Source of the DNA: Linnemannia schmuckeri | Lineage: Eukaryota > Mortierellomycota > Mortierellomycetes > Mortierellales > Mortierellaceae | Reading direction: 5' to 3' | Assembly: GCA_029449235.1 (NCBI GenBank) | Contig: JANATG010000005.1 | Span: forward strand, 1,364,001 to 1,428,000 | Length of the DNA: 64,000 bases | In this document: piece by piece, positions 10,946 through 21,886 of the stretch | Layout of the letters: the number at the start of each line of letters is the position of its first letter | How positions within the stretch are numbered: the first letter of the stretch is position 1 | Position numbers and translations under genes: made by a program | Notes under the pieces: model-generated | What the model saw: only the letters and a program-made list of their open reading frames with translations | The model's database searches: none | What the model was told of the DNA's origin: nothing

Positions 10946-13839
10946 ATGGCAGACAAGGCAAACGCCGCCACCATCTCCGGTTCTAATGCTCAATCCGCTG
11001 ACGAGGACGCCACGCTTATGCGACAGCTCGAAGAGGAACTCAAAAACACATCCATGGACGACGACGATGGCGTCTCCTCATCTTCCTCAACCGCCTCCAT
11101 CGCCTCTGCAAAGGTCCAGGCCAACATGCTCTCTGCTAGAGAACAGGAACTTGCCGGTAAAATACTGCAAGAAAGAACCGCCTCACTTTCCACTCTCCCT
11201 CCCCCCCCCCCCCCCCTACACACACAACTACTCTATCCTGCTCTAACTCACCTCTCCAGTTAACCAATTGATTGGCATACAAGATCTTGTCCATTTTTCA
11301 GTCTGTTTGTTTATTTGCACATCAACGGGCAGATTATCAGTCAGTCACCTTTGAACCCCAACGGTTTTTTATCTTCCAATTCAACCCGATTGCAATTGAA
11401 CAACTTTCATTGACACAACTGGAAGTATACGTTCAATTGGCAAAAGTAGGCAGTCATAACTAACCTTCCCATATCTGCGCAACTTACAACATAATGACAC
11501 CATTTCAATAATAGACCAGGGAATGCTGGATGGTGTTCAGATTTTCTTCGAGAACCAGTTTGTTGAAGCACAACGGATCTTTGCGACCCAAGATCAAGTC
11601 AACCCTGTCTACGCCCTCGGTTCAGGAGCCCTTGCCTTCATGAAAGGTAAAAAAGAGTCTACGAAACAGTGACTACACACGAATGGCAACTGGACATGTG
11701 AAAGAAAATAAGAAAGAACTCGTCAGGCCAGGAAATGGTACAAAGGGCAATAGTAGGGACATGTATGCGCGTGTGTATACAAGGCGCAGTCCGCGCCTTA
11801 TATTTTGTCTGCACATGATGACAGACAAGCAAAAGGGTCAAATAAGAGATACTAATTCACCTGCTGTTTTCTCACCGTTTCTTCGTCTTTGTATCACCCA
11901 AACCTTGGCCAATGCCCGCTTGGATTTTTTTTCCGTTGGGATCGTCTGACCGCTTCATGGAATCCTCATGCTATGTTCCCACGGATACAAAAATTCGCCC
12001 AACAACACACAATGGGATGGAACGATAACAGCTTGTATGACATTCAACGAATCCGACATTGCGACGGCCACAAAGCTCCTCCAACACGCCGAGGCGCTGT
12101 GCGATGCCCAGATTCAGGCTGCACCCAAAAAGACTGTGCCTCTGATGACCTCCGTCTCGAAGCTGGTTTCTTCGGGCTGGAGTTATTTCGGTTACAAGGA
12201 CACCAACAAATCCAAGAGCAACAACCATGCAGGAGCACATCCTCCACCACTACCAAAACATATGACTAATGGTGAAATCAGAGCAAGAGTCATCCGTGCA
12301 GAGAGTTTGCTCCTGACGTCTTTGATCCTCTTGCTCCAGGAGAGCATCATGAGTTACCTCAAGGCCGGTCTCAACTTGCGCAAAGGTAATCTCTATGCCC
12401 TACTTGCCATCTTTTTTTATTATTATTTCTCTTGCATGTCAGGTCTGCAATTTGCGACTTATGCAATCGATCAAACTTACTTTTATGATCAAATATATAG
12501 GATACAAATCATACGAGAACGTCTGGCTGGAGCTTAAGTCCATGGGTGATGAGGTCAACACCCTCGTCGACAACAACACTCTTGGAGGCATCCACTTTGG
12601 GTAAGGGATACGACAAGCATGAAGACTGATCAAGTTAACATCGACAAATTATTGACCTCTTCTCGAATTTTTTCTTACATTGCTAGATTGGGAACAATCA
12701 ATATCGTGTTAGCGATGATGCCAGCCAAGATCCTCCGGATCATCTCATCGTTCGGATACACAGGCGACAAGGCATTCGGGTTCGACTTGGTCTCAAAGGC
12801 CATCTCGGGCAAGGGTATCCGGTCCCCGCTGGGATCGCTCATGTTCTTGGCCTATTATACCATCCTGGCCGGGTTCGCCCCCTCGGTCCTGGGCGAGACC
12901 AACATTCCCATTGCGGATAAAATTCTCAAGGACGCCCTACGGGACTACCGTGAATCGGCATTCTTCCTCTACTTTGAGGGCCGCAACAGTCGTCTCAAGG
13001 GCAACATCAAGGAATCGACCGATGCCTTTGAGTTGGCCTCGAGTAAAGCCACGATCGAGTGGGGGTCCGAGTTGCAGAGATTGTGTGATTATGAGCTCGG
13101 ATTGAACTGTGCCATTTCGCTTCAATGGACAGACGCGATTGTGTACTTTGAGAGGTTGGCCAAGGAGAACTATTGGTCCAAGGCTTTCTTCCTGTACTTC
13201 AAGGCGGCATCCTTCGAAGCTGCAGGACATAAAAAGGATGCGCTGGCCATCTACCAGTCGATTCCTGGACTGGTAAACCGCAAGTTTGGTGGGCGCACTA
13301 TCCTGGTCGAGCAGTATGTCACCCGCAAGGTCAAGCTGTTTGAGCAGAACGGATTCGAGGAGACCAACCTCCCCGCACTCGAGATCCTCTTGATCTGGAA
13401 CGCCTTTGCTTCCATGACCCCACAAGATCTCCAGACCTCACTCACTCAGGTCGATGCTCAGATCAGCAAGAACCGTGGCTCGACCGGATTGGATTCATTG
13501 GCAGTCCTAAAGACCATTAAGGGCGCTATTCTGCACCAGTTGGGTCGTCACAAGGAAGGTGCTGAATGTCTGACTTGGGTGATGGACCTGCCCGCTGGGA
13601 AGATTACCGAGGAGAAATGGGTGGTTCCCTTTGCGTGTTGGGAGGCGGGTGTTGGAAGCTGGATGGAGGATAAGGATTTGCAGGGTGATCGTCGTTGGAC
13701 GAGAGCTAAAGGGTTCTGGGATAAAGCGATGGGGTTCTCGGGATACGAGTTTGAGTTCCGGTTGTCGGTTCGGATCCATGCCGCCATGATGCGTATCAAC
13801 GATATGGTCGAGCAGACGAAGTTGAAGCCCTTCCATTAG
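10946..13839 (+). CDS. TTC39/Iml2-family tetratricopeptide protein
   Basis: Five exons (10946-11156, 11515-11646, 12032-12385, 12501-12600, 12687-13839) give 649 residues in consistent phase. The family (yeast Iml2, animal TTC39A-C; Pfam DUF3808) is linked to lipid droplet, lipid and mitochondrial outer-membrane homeostasis. Family signatures: FFENQFVEAQRIF with FMKACMTFNESDIATAT near the N-terminus, then GLGTINIVLAMMPAKILRII, FGYTGDKAFGFDLV, FFLYFEGRNSRLKGN and the later TPR-like helices ending IHAAMMRINDMVEQ. An acidic/Ser-rich tail of about 65 residues precedes the first helix. Intron 1 contains a 16-nt poly-C run. The gene is convergent with the kelch-BTB gene, with 157 bp between the stops. 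Molecular role is not settled for the family. Confidence 0.88.
11201..11216. repeat. poly(C) run in TTC39-like intron 1
   Basis: Sixteen C residues following CT-rich sequence, inside the intron. Likely length-variable and a possible sequencing weak point. Confidence 0.8.
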
Positions 13840-13996
13840 AGACACTTTTTTTTTGTATTATAAAATTAGAACTAGAGGAAAAAAATACACAGGTAGATTA
13901 ATGATCAGTTTCAAAGTCAATGATCAAATGTTTTCAAAAAAAAGTGAGATATTATTTGTACAAATAGGGAGAAATAAATGAAAGATTTCTCAACAT

Positions 13997-16900
13997 CTAG
14001 AATCCGGCGCTCTTCATAAGATCGGCACCGCTCAACGTTGGTTTAGGCGGCTTCATCTTACTCTTCAAACTCTTCTTTTCCTTCTCCTTCTCCTTCTCCG
14101 TCTTCTTATTATTGCCACCACTACCGCCACTGCCTCCAGACTTGACACTCTCCACAATCGACCCATCCATGTTTCCACGAATCTTGGACGGTGCGGGCGC
14201 CTTGGCTCCTCCGAAATGGTAATCCAAAGCTCCGGACACGACGGAAGCGCTAGGGAGGACATCTCCTCGGAGCTGCTGCTGTTTCTGGAGGTACCGCTGG
14301 TGTTGGAGTCGGTGCTGTTCGAGCATCAACATCTCTTGGCCACGCATGTGTTCCTGCTCCAGCTGGTACTGCTGCTGCTGGATGTACTCTTGTTGAGCCA
14401 TCTGGTGTTGGTGGACCTGCTGCTCCATATCGTACTGCATCTGCATCTGGAGCCGTTTCTTGGCCTGAAGTGTCCGATCGTCCAGCTGGTAGTCGTCGTA
14501 GATGGGCTGGGAGGTAAATGGATGTTGTTGGAAGGAGGGCGACAACGGCGAAGGATAGGCAGTCTGGTATTGAGATCCGTCTTGAGGGTACGTTGGTGAA
14601 CCGAGAGGAGAAATGGGTTGTTGACCTTGGTAAGCTCCTCCTGCTCCCTGGTGATGAATTGGTGGCAAGGGCGCTGCACGGGTGGGTCGTTGACCAGAGC
14701 TGCCGTTGGGCGAGGAAAGGAACAAGGGCTGCTGCATCTCATCGACTTCCTGAATCATTGAGGGCATCAATCGCTGACCGCCGTTGTACTGCTGCAAGAG
14801 ATTGTCGCGGACGTGGCCTCCATCGGTACTGATACTGTCTCGAGAGGCGGCACGTCGGTGCTGGGTAGGTGGGTAGGGCACCTTAGTTGATGGTGGTGGA
14901 GGGGCGCGCATACTGTTGGACCGAACAATACCTGCAGGTACAGGTGGGAGTTCCCTAGGCTCCGTGGCAGCAGGGAGAGTCTGAACAGCCAATCCAATGG
15001 CTCTTGCTTGAAGACCCAACTCACCAGCCATCAACGCCGTGCTGTAGATGCGGATGGGGTTCATGTGGACCGATTGGTGCAAGATATCCATGGTGAGAGC
15101 ATAGAGTCCATTGAGCTCGTACCGCCGGGCAAGGATCAACAGATAGTCGGCCATACCAGCCGAGATGGTTGTGGGGAGACTGCCAGTGTAAAGGTACTGC
15201 AGGAAGAGTGGTACCACATCGTCGGGGACGGGCAGGATCAAGATAAGGGGTGTCACATAGGGAGGAGACAACAGCATGGTCGAGAATTCAGGCCAACGAG
15301 CAGCAAGCACGGTCGAGTTGGCTCCAAAGAGCGTTCCAGTTGCCGAGCAGATCTGCATGTCACTCAGACTAGGTCTCGATAACAGCTCCAATCCAAGATC
15401 TTGTGCGTCCTTTGAGAACGAGGGGACAGGTCGCTCGTACATGCCGTAAGCCTGCAGGTTGACCATCATAATGTGGTCGTGGTGCTGGAGGCGGTTGGCA
15501 TAGTCTTCGTCGGCGTTGGCGCCTTGATTACCAAAGATGAGCAACGTTCCTGTGGCAGGGTGGAGCAGAGTGCGGCTCCAGGAGCCCGTCTCGAGGAGGT
15601 TGTCGGTCGAGAGCTGCTCCCACTTGTAATGAGTGAGGTTGAAGGCATAAATGGCCAGGGTAGGTTTCTTGCCAGGCAGGATCAAGGTGCCTGTGAGGAT
15701 GAGCTGGTTCTGGTACACGTGTCCCTGGGGAAAACGAAGGCCGGGTGGGAGCTCGTGGCCCATCATGGCCAGTGCCTGGGTCTTCTCGACCAATGAGAAG
15801 GATGGAGGCGGTGCCGGAGTGGATGTGGAGGAAGAAAGAGACTCGTCCATGGCGATGGCGGGGTGGGTGTAGTGTGGGGTGATGACCTTGAAGTCCCGCT
15901 GAAGGTTTTTGAAATCATAGTTTGAATAAAGGTAGATCGACGGCACATCCCGTCCCGTCCTGAACGCCGGTGTCAGTTCGCCACTCATCAATCTCTCCGA
16001 ATTTTTGCGTTTGGTTGGGTGGGGCTGCTGCTGCTGCTGCTCATCCGAGCCTCTGTCCGGTGTATCGTCTCCTCTTGAGGAAGCTGTTGTGGAGCTTGGT
16101 GCAGAGATGCGTCCACTGAGCACCATTGAAATACTTGCCATCGCATCAATGGAACCCGAGTCTGTCGAGGGCCATGATAGGTTGGCCGACGTTTGCGGAG
16201 AAGATGCAGTGGCAGAGGGGAAAGAGGGCGACGCTGGGGCGACAGAGCTGGCCGATTGCTTGCCGGGACCAGTTGCCGCAATGGTTCGGTAGGAGCCACA
16301 CTGGCCAATGGACTGGATAGAAGCGACCCACTCCCAGGTGTGGAGGTCCAGGACACAGGCATCCTCAACATAGGCCTTGGCTGTGTCCGTTCCTCCAATG
16401 ACGACCAGATAGTGATCCAAAATCGTCGCCATATGGGCCCAGCGGGGTTTGGGAGAGTGCGCATTGACCTGAGGATGTTTTTGTTGCCAGCGCTGAGTAA
16501 CAATATCAAAGACATGGAGATCATTTAATGCAGCCATGACGTCTTGGCTCCCATCGTCCTCGCCGCTCTCCTGCCTCTTGTCCTTTGCGCCGCTATTGCT
16601 CTCGTTTCCGTCATTGCTGTTGTTGTAAACCTTGCCCATGCCGCCAAAGAGAATCAATGACGTGCCAAAGGCATTGAGCGTGTGAAAGTACCGAGGGCTG
16701 GGGGGAACCGAGATAGGGTCCGAAAGTGTGCCAGCGTGGGTCTCCTCCACAGGGTCGGTCGTCAACGAGAGCGACAACATCGCAGAGGGGTCGCTTCCGC
16801 CTTCGGTTTCAGAATCGGCAAAGTTGTTCTCTGATGAGACGTCGTGGAGAGTATCCCAGAATCCGGTCTCGACGTCAAGAACATAGTGACCATTTGTCAA

Positions 16901-17206
16901 GTCCCGGTTCTCGAGCCGGCCACCAAAACAGTGGAGGGCCGAGTCATTGACGAAGACAATGGCGGAGCCCATCAATGGGGGTGGGGGTGTGCCCTTTGTT
17001 GCAGTCGATGTGAGAGCGAGAGCTTTTGTGGAGACCTGAGTCGGCTGTTGTGGGTGAGAGGGGATGTTGTGCTGGTGTTGCTGAAGCAATTGTGGCGGTG
17101 TTGTGTGCTTGTATTGGAGGGGCGAGGTATTTGTCTGGAACAGACCGTTGCTATTGCTAACGAGCTCGCCCTGAAATGACCGTTGTGCTGATGCCGAGAC
17201 AGCCAT
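13997..17206 (-). CDS. Kelch-repeat/BTB regulator of the Mds3/Pmd1/Ral2 type
   Basis: One uninterrupted exon of 1069 residues. Residues about 72-295 carry kelch blades: PPLMGSAIVFVNDSALHCFGG, then RYFHTLNAFGTSLILFGGMG, then PRWAHMATILDHYLVVIGG. A second kelch-like part (about 490-600) ends VNLQAYGMYERP. A BTB domain follows (about 614-744: SLSDMQICSATGTLFGANST to the helical end). The C-terminal 300 residues are Gln/Pro-rich with a Gln/Met/Glu helix and a Lys-rich end. This order of blades, the AYG-Y segment and BTB is that of fungal Mds3/Pmd1 (negative regulators of sporulation, TOR/pH signalling) and fission yeast Ral2 (Ras activation). Which of these roles applies cannot be told from sequence. 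It is the only long multi-domain gene here without introns. Its upstream region is a very long CT-rich leader. Confidence 0.8.
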   Translation of the reverse strand: MAVSASAQRSFQGELVSNSNGLFQTNTSPLQYKHTTPPQLLQQHQHNIPSHPQQPTQVSTKALALTSTATKGTPPPPLMGSAIVFVNDSALHCFGGRLENRDLTNGHYVLDVETGFWDTLHDVSSENNFADSETEGGSDPSAMLSLSLTTDPVEETHAGTLSDPISVPPSPRYFHTLNAFGTSLILFGGMGKVYNNSNDGNESNSGAKDKRQESGEDDGSQDVMAALNDLHVFDIVTQRWQQKHPQVNAHSPKPRWAHMATILDHYLVVIGGTDTAKAYVEDACVLDLHTWEWVASIQSIGQCGSYRTIAATGPGKQSASSVAPASPSFPSATASSPQTSANLSWPSTDSGSIDAMASISMVLSGRISAPSSTTASSRGDDTPDRGSDEQQQQQPHPTKRKNSERLMSGELTPAFRTGRDVPSIYLYSNYDFKNLQRDFKVITPHYTHPAIAMDESLSSSTSTPAPPPSFSLVEKTQALAMMGHELPPGLRFPQGHVYQNQLILTGTLILPGKKPTLAIYAFNLTHYKWEQLSTDNLLETGSWSRTLLHPATGTLLIFGNQGANADEDYANRLQHHDHIMMVNLQAYGMYERPVPSFSKDAQDLGLELLSRPSLSDMQICSATGTLFGANSTVLAARWPEFSTMLLSPPYVTPLILILPVPDDVVPLFLQYLYTGSLPTTISAGMADYLLILARRYELNGLYALTMDILHQSVHMNPIRIYSTALMAGELGLQARAIGLAVQTLPAATEPRELPPVPAGIVRSNSMRAPPPPSTKVPYPPTQHRRAASRDSISTDGGHVRDNLLQQYNGGQRLMPSMIQEVDEMQQPLFLSSPNGSSGQRPTRAAPLPPIHHQGAGGAYQGQQPISPLGSPTYPQDGSQYQTAYPSPLSPSFQQHPFTSQPIYDDYQLDDRTLQAKKRLQMQMQYDMEQQVHQHQMAQQEYIQQQQYQLEQEHMRGQEMLMLEQHRLQHQRYLQKQQQLRGDVLPSASVVSGALDYHFGGAKAPAPSKIRGNMDGSIVESVKSGGSGGSGGNNKKTEKEKEKEKKSLKSKMKPPKPTLSGADLMKSAGF

Positions 17207-18293
17207 CTTTGTTGTTTTTACGAGAGAAGGTTAATGAGAACGGAGAGGGGGAATGGCGTAGGGAGTGAAACACTACTTTAACGTGCAAAGGGTGGTGCGG
17301 GGAAAAGGGAGGAGGAGCAAGAAAAAAAAAAGTTTGGTGGACAAAAGATCGGAAGGCAAGTAAGTCTTTAAGGTAGAAAGGAATAGAGCAAAAAAGGCAC
17401 GCGATATGATATATGTCCGAGTGAGTCAAGGAAAGATGAGGTGGTGGTTGTTGTTTTTCAATGGTTGAGAAGAAGAATAGAGAGGAAGAGACGAGAGGAA
17501 AGATGTTGTCAGCAATGGGCGAAACAGATATCGTCTTTCGCTCACGCGGTGTTTGTCTTGTCAGGAAGGAGCGAGGGGTGTCCCATGGGTCAAGTTGTGT
17601 ATGTTGCTTACCGGAGCGTATGCGTGAAGAAAGTGAGAGTAAGCAGAGAACGAGTGAATTGAAGGAAGGAGAGAGAAAGAGATGATCGGTCTTCCAGAGC
17701 AGTAGTCGATTGAAAGAGTAGAACAAAGAAGAGGCAAAGGAGAAAGGGGTATGGATATTCACAAGAAGGCTGATGATGACAGAGAAAAGGATTAATGTTT
17801 GAACTGAAGGCGGAGGTGGAGGATGAGAGATATGTACAGTTGGAGGAATGAAGAGGGAGGAAAGGGTAATGAAGTTTGCAAAAGAGAGGGTTGTGGAGAA
17901 AGAAAAAGGTTGAAAAGGAGAGAAGAGGAAAGAAAAGAAGAGGCGAAATGGGAGAAAAGAGAGAAAAGGAGAGGAGAACAAGGAGAGGACTGGGCGTGGG
18001 GATGAAAAGGGGAAGGGAAGGGGGGGAAACAGGGAAGGAGTGGAGAATCTAGAAGTGGGAAGGGACAAAAGAAAAACAAAAAAGATCGGAGACGAGAGTA
18101 GAGAAGAGGGGTAAAGGGGGACAAGGCACGCAAGACACACAAGAGGAGAACGGTTTTATTTTTGTGGGATGGAGGAGGAGGAGGATGTGGGTTGGGGAGT
18201 TACTTGGATGAATATGCATTGGAAAAAAAAAAGGAGAGAACACCAACAAAAAAAGAACCAAACCTTGTCTTCTTTTTTGCTGTCTGTGTACTC

Positions 18294-18355
18294 TCCACTC
18301 ACTCGCTCACTCACTCACTCACTCACTCAGTCATTCATTCACTCACTCACTCACA
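18294..18355. repeat. (TCAC)n microsatellite
   Basis: About fifteen TCAC units with a few TCAT/TCAG/TCGC variants. Read directly. Confidence 0.9.
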
Positions 18356-18450
18356 TACAAAGTATAACAACTTATCTGCTACTTGTGCGTGTTGTTTGAT
18401 GGTTTGAATGGAGAAATCAACCAAATAAACAAGCACAAGCAGCAAATAAT

Positions 18451-18524
18451 CAACAACAGCAGCAGCAACAGCAGCAACACCAACAACAACAAACAACAAT
18501 AACAACAACAACAACAACAACAAC
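18451..18524. repeat. (CAA/CAG)n trinucleotide repeat
   Basis: Near-perfect CAA array with early CAG and a few AAT/AAA interruptions. It lies outside any recognised coding frame. Confidence 0.9.
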
Positions 18525-19211
18525 GAAAAGAAGCTTGCTCTCTCTCCTTCTCTCTCTCTCTTTCTCTCTCTCCACCCAACAGATACAAAAGCATGATGGT
18601 GGCAACTACTATGGCTATCCCTCTAATTACACGTTTGCATGCTTATCCTCATTTATATATTTAAAACTTTTCATCTCTCGCTCCCTCATCGTTCTTGTTT
18701 CCGCTGTTGCTTTTGGCATAACCTTTAAACTATGAGGAGGACGAGGAAGAAGAAGGAAATTATATCCACAAACAAACAAACAATAATATTAAATACTAAG
18801 CGCACGCACACATGAAAAAGGGTTATCCTGTTCATCTTCCTCGCGCTGTTAAATTTGTTCGTACACACACCAGCGCGCTTCTATTTCCCTTCCTTTCGGA
18901 TGTCTCTCTCTGACTGTCTTGTGTCGCCTTGGCTGTTTTTTTACTTTCTCCAATAGAACATGATTCGACAAGAAACCACGCACAAAAAATGAAATGAACC
19001 AACCAACCTTTGCCATACATACTTATAAACATACAAACAAAAAGATTCAAGAACAACATTGGTCCGTTGTACAGCAACAGCAATCCCTAACAGAGAAGAA
19101 TGAGAATCCGCCTCGCTTCCTTTTCCCCAACTCTTTCCTATTCATTCCCATCCTTCGTCTTAGTTTCTCCGCCACACTTTGTTGTCGTCTTCCATAACCC
19201 AGAAAGAAGCC

Positions 19212-19239
19212 AAAAAAAAAAAAAAAAAAAAAAAAAAAA
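19212..19239. repeat. poly(A) run, 28 nt
   Basis: Uninterrupted A run in the gene-free region. No gene context explains it as a 3' end or retroposed tail; no target duplication was seen around it. Confidence 0.9.
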
Positions 19240-21805
19240 GGAAGCTGACCACGATATTGGACACCTTTGCAGCCAACCTTCTCCATTCTCTATCTCCTTC
19301 CGACGCCCTCTATCCTCAATGCCATAAACTCTGTCTCTAAACTATAAACTGTATATCGTCCTTGAACAACGTTGGTCCTTAGTCACCTTCAATTGCTTCT
19401 ATCCGTCGAGCACAGAACCGTGTCCAACGGAATAATAACAGTAATCGCAACAACAACAATAAAACACAACAGACGCATCCTTTCCTTCTGTCCTCTCTCC
19501 TAATTATTCCCGTTAAGACTCCATTCGATCCTCTACTACTCTCTCCCGCACCCTCAGTCAGCGAAAATTGGGCGTTAAGACTTCTTTTTTTCCTATCTTG
19601 ATCCTCCTTTCTCCCATAGCCCATGTGAGCGACCCAGTTGAAAGTAAAGTTTTTGGAAAACGAAAAGCTGTTGGAGGGAGCTAAGGAGAGAGGGGAGAGA
19701 GAGGAGAGATACATACACCGAGAGAGGGAGAAGGAGAGAAGAGCCATGCTCTTTTCCCTCCACAAAAACTTCAACAATCGCTCTGAAAATGTTTTGCTGT
19801 CTCCGCCCTATCTTGTGTCTGCCCGTCTGTCCGCCTGTCGGAGAACCAGTTCAGCTTCAACCCTCACTTGGTGTCTGCGAGTTGGGGTCCAGTCGGCTCG
19901 TTTTAGCTGAGTCTCCAGCAAAGATGGAGGTTGTGCGTACATCTACATAAGTACTTGCGATGCATGCATATAACCAACCTGTTTATCTACCAGACAATCT
20001 GCTCCCACCCTCCGCCCCATCTCTACACACTCGCTCAAAGTGGCATGCCCCTTTTTTACACTACATATATATGGGTACCTATCTTTAACTGCCGCATGCT
20101 ACTACACTTATGAGGAAATCCTTCTTCATATGACCGTTGGACGGTTGGCCCCCACTCATAAATACACTAAAGAAAAAACAAAAATAAACAGTAAATCCAG
20201 GCTAGTGGGTACCTTTGAGGAGCAAGGAGCCAGGTCGCTTTAACGCATAACACAATAAAAAAAAAGTAAGGGAGGGGCGAAGACGGGCAGGTTGGGCAAG
20301 GCATAGTCAGGCAAAACAATATTGATTGCTATCCTAGCTTGGCCTGACCTCTGCACCCCTTTTCACCTATTGTTTTCAACTCTCTTTCACATTGTCAGTC
20401 GTTTCGATCATCGATCGATTGGACGTCCAAAGCAAAAAAATGAAAATAAAATAAAAAGATGGACGTGAAAACGATGGGGTAAAAGAAGAGGAATAGAGAA
20501 CAAAACATAACACAAAAGCATCTTGCGCATTCTTACTTGCAAGCGTATCCACATGTCACCATCTACACCACCTCCATCTCTCCACAACATGAAATAGTTC
20601 AGGTGCAAAAAAGAAAATGGTATGTGTTGACTAACGGCAATGAAGCAAAATTGACATAGGGAAGTGAGAGTTGAGGGACGAGCAAAAAACATGAGAGCTC
20701 TAACATTTTTTTCCTGTTGTGGTCGTATTTTCACTCCACCGTTGTGCCAACCTGCAAAATTGGCGTTGAGAAAGGAAATGCACTTTATTACGATCTCATA
20801 ACTCAAAACGACGATGGTGCGAATGTTATTGCTGAGCAACAAAGTGCTTGTCCTCATGCCATTTGACGGCTTTCTGTGAGCACATACCATTGAACCAACA
20901 CAGAAAAACAGCCGTGCATTGCTGGAGGAGCTACAGTTCAGTTTTTATGCTCATTCATATATATGTGTGTGTGCACATACTGTTGTCATGCGAGTTCTAG
21001 CCTCATCTAATAGGCTTTTGGCAGTGTTCCCTTAAGCACCCTCTTCGCTTTAGAGTGGAAAGTGAGAACTGTAATAATAGCACCATTGTCAAATGCTTTT
21101 CTGGGATGAAATTGACGGGCGGTTCGGGTGTACCAATGCCGAGATGATGTGTTTTCCCTTCCTTCTCCATTATTGTTCTCTGTACGACGTTAATAATGTC
21201 GAGTAAGGGCGTACCCGTTGTGGTTATTACTGTTGTTTGATTGTTTGTTTGCCCAGGCTTTATTTCCTCTCTTCCTCAGCCACTTTTCATCAGTAGGCGC
21301 GCGTCGTTAATAAATTGTAAACGCGATGACCAAAAGAGAACCATTCCGATCGAATAGAACGCGCTACTGATGAAGCTTATATAAACCTTCATTCAAAAAT
21401 GTAGATCCATCAATACCTAGGAGGAAATGCGGAATAAAGCATAAAGTATGCACAATCAATCGACACGCGCGGCTTACAAGTTACATTTATCACCGCGAAG
21501 ATAATGTAAAAGAGATGAAACGATATGCGATCCGCACAGCACAGAGCAGTGTTATGCGTTTTATTCAAGGCGCATTTTTACATACATTATAGATGGAGGG
21601 ATTGCTAAGGTAAGCTGCAGCCGGGCTTTGCACCTTTTACGTGCGTGCATTTGTCAGGACGACTGAGACACCCGCTGGATAAAGGGTCTTTGTCACCCGC
21701 TTTTGACAGACATAAAAAAAAAGATCTGCCTCAGCCACCCAATTCACCCGTCCGATGATTCAGATCAACGTCACAAATTCGTCCAAAGGGTGGGTCAACC
21801 GCCCA

Positions 21806-21811
21806 TATAAA
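21806..21811 (+). promoter_or_regulatory. TATA box of transaldolase
   Basis: TATAAA lies 81 bp upstream of the transaldolase ATG, followed by a short CT/CA-rich leader, a normal spacing for a fungal TATA promoter of a highly expressed gene. Confidence 0.6.
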
Positions 21812-21886
21812 GTAGCGCGCAACTTTTCTCTTGCTTCTACTTCATTCCATCCCCAATCCTTTAACAACACCCAACTCAACACAACC

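Larger units (their letters stand above)
17207..21886. other. 4.7-kb region without recognisable genes
   Basis: Bounded by the starts of the kelch-BTB gene (minus) and transaldolase (plus). 17,207-18,150 is purine-rich on the plus strand, a CT-rich leader for the kelch-BTB gene. 18,294-18,530 holds simple repeats, and 19,212-19,239 is a poly-A run. 18,840-21,700 has no frame with plausible codon use on either strand and no tRNA B-box was seen. It may hold long untranslated leaders or noncoding transcripts, but nothing is recognised. Confidence 0.6.

Noticed and set aside
19088..19108. ACAGAGAAGA, like the U6 snRNA catalytic box
   Set aside because: The neighbouring invariant U6 bases are absent and no stem is formed.
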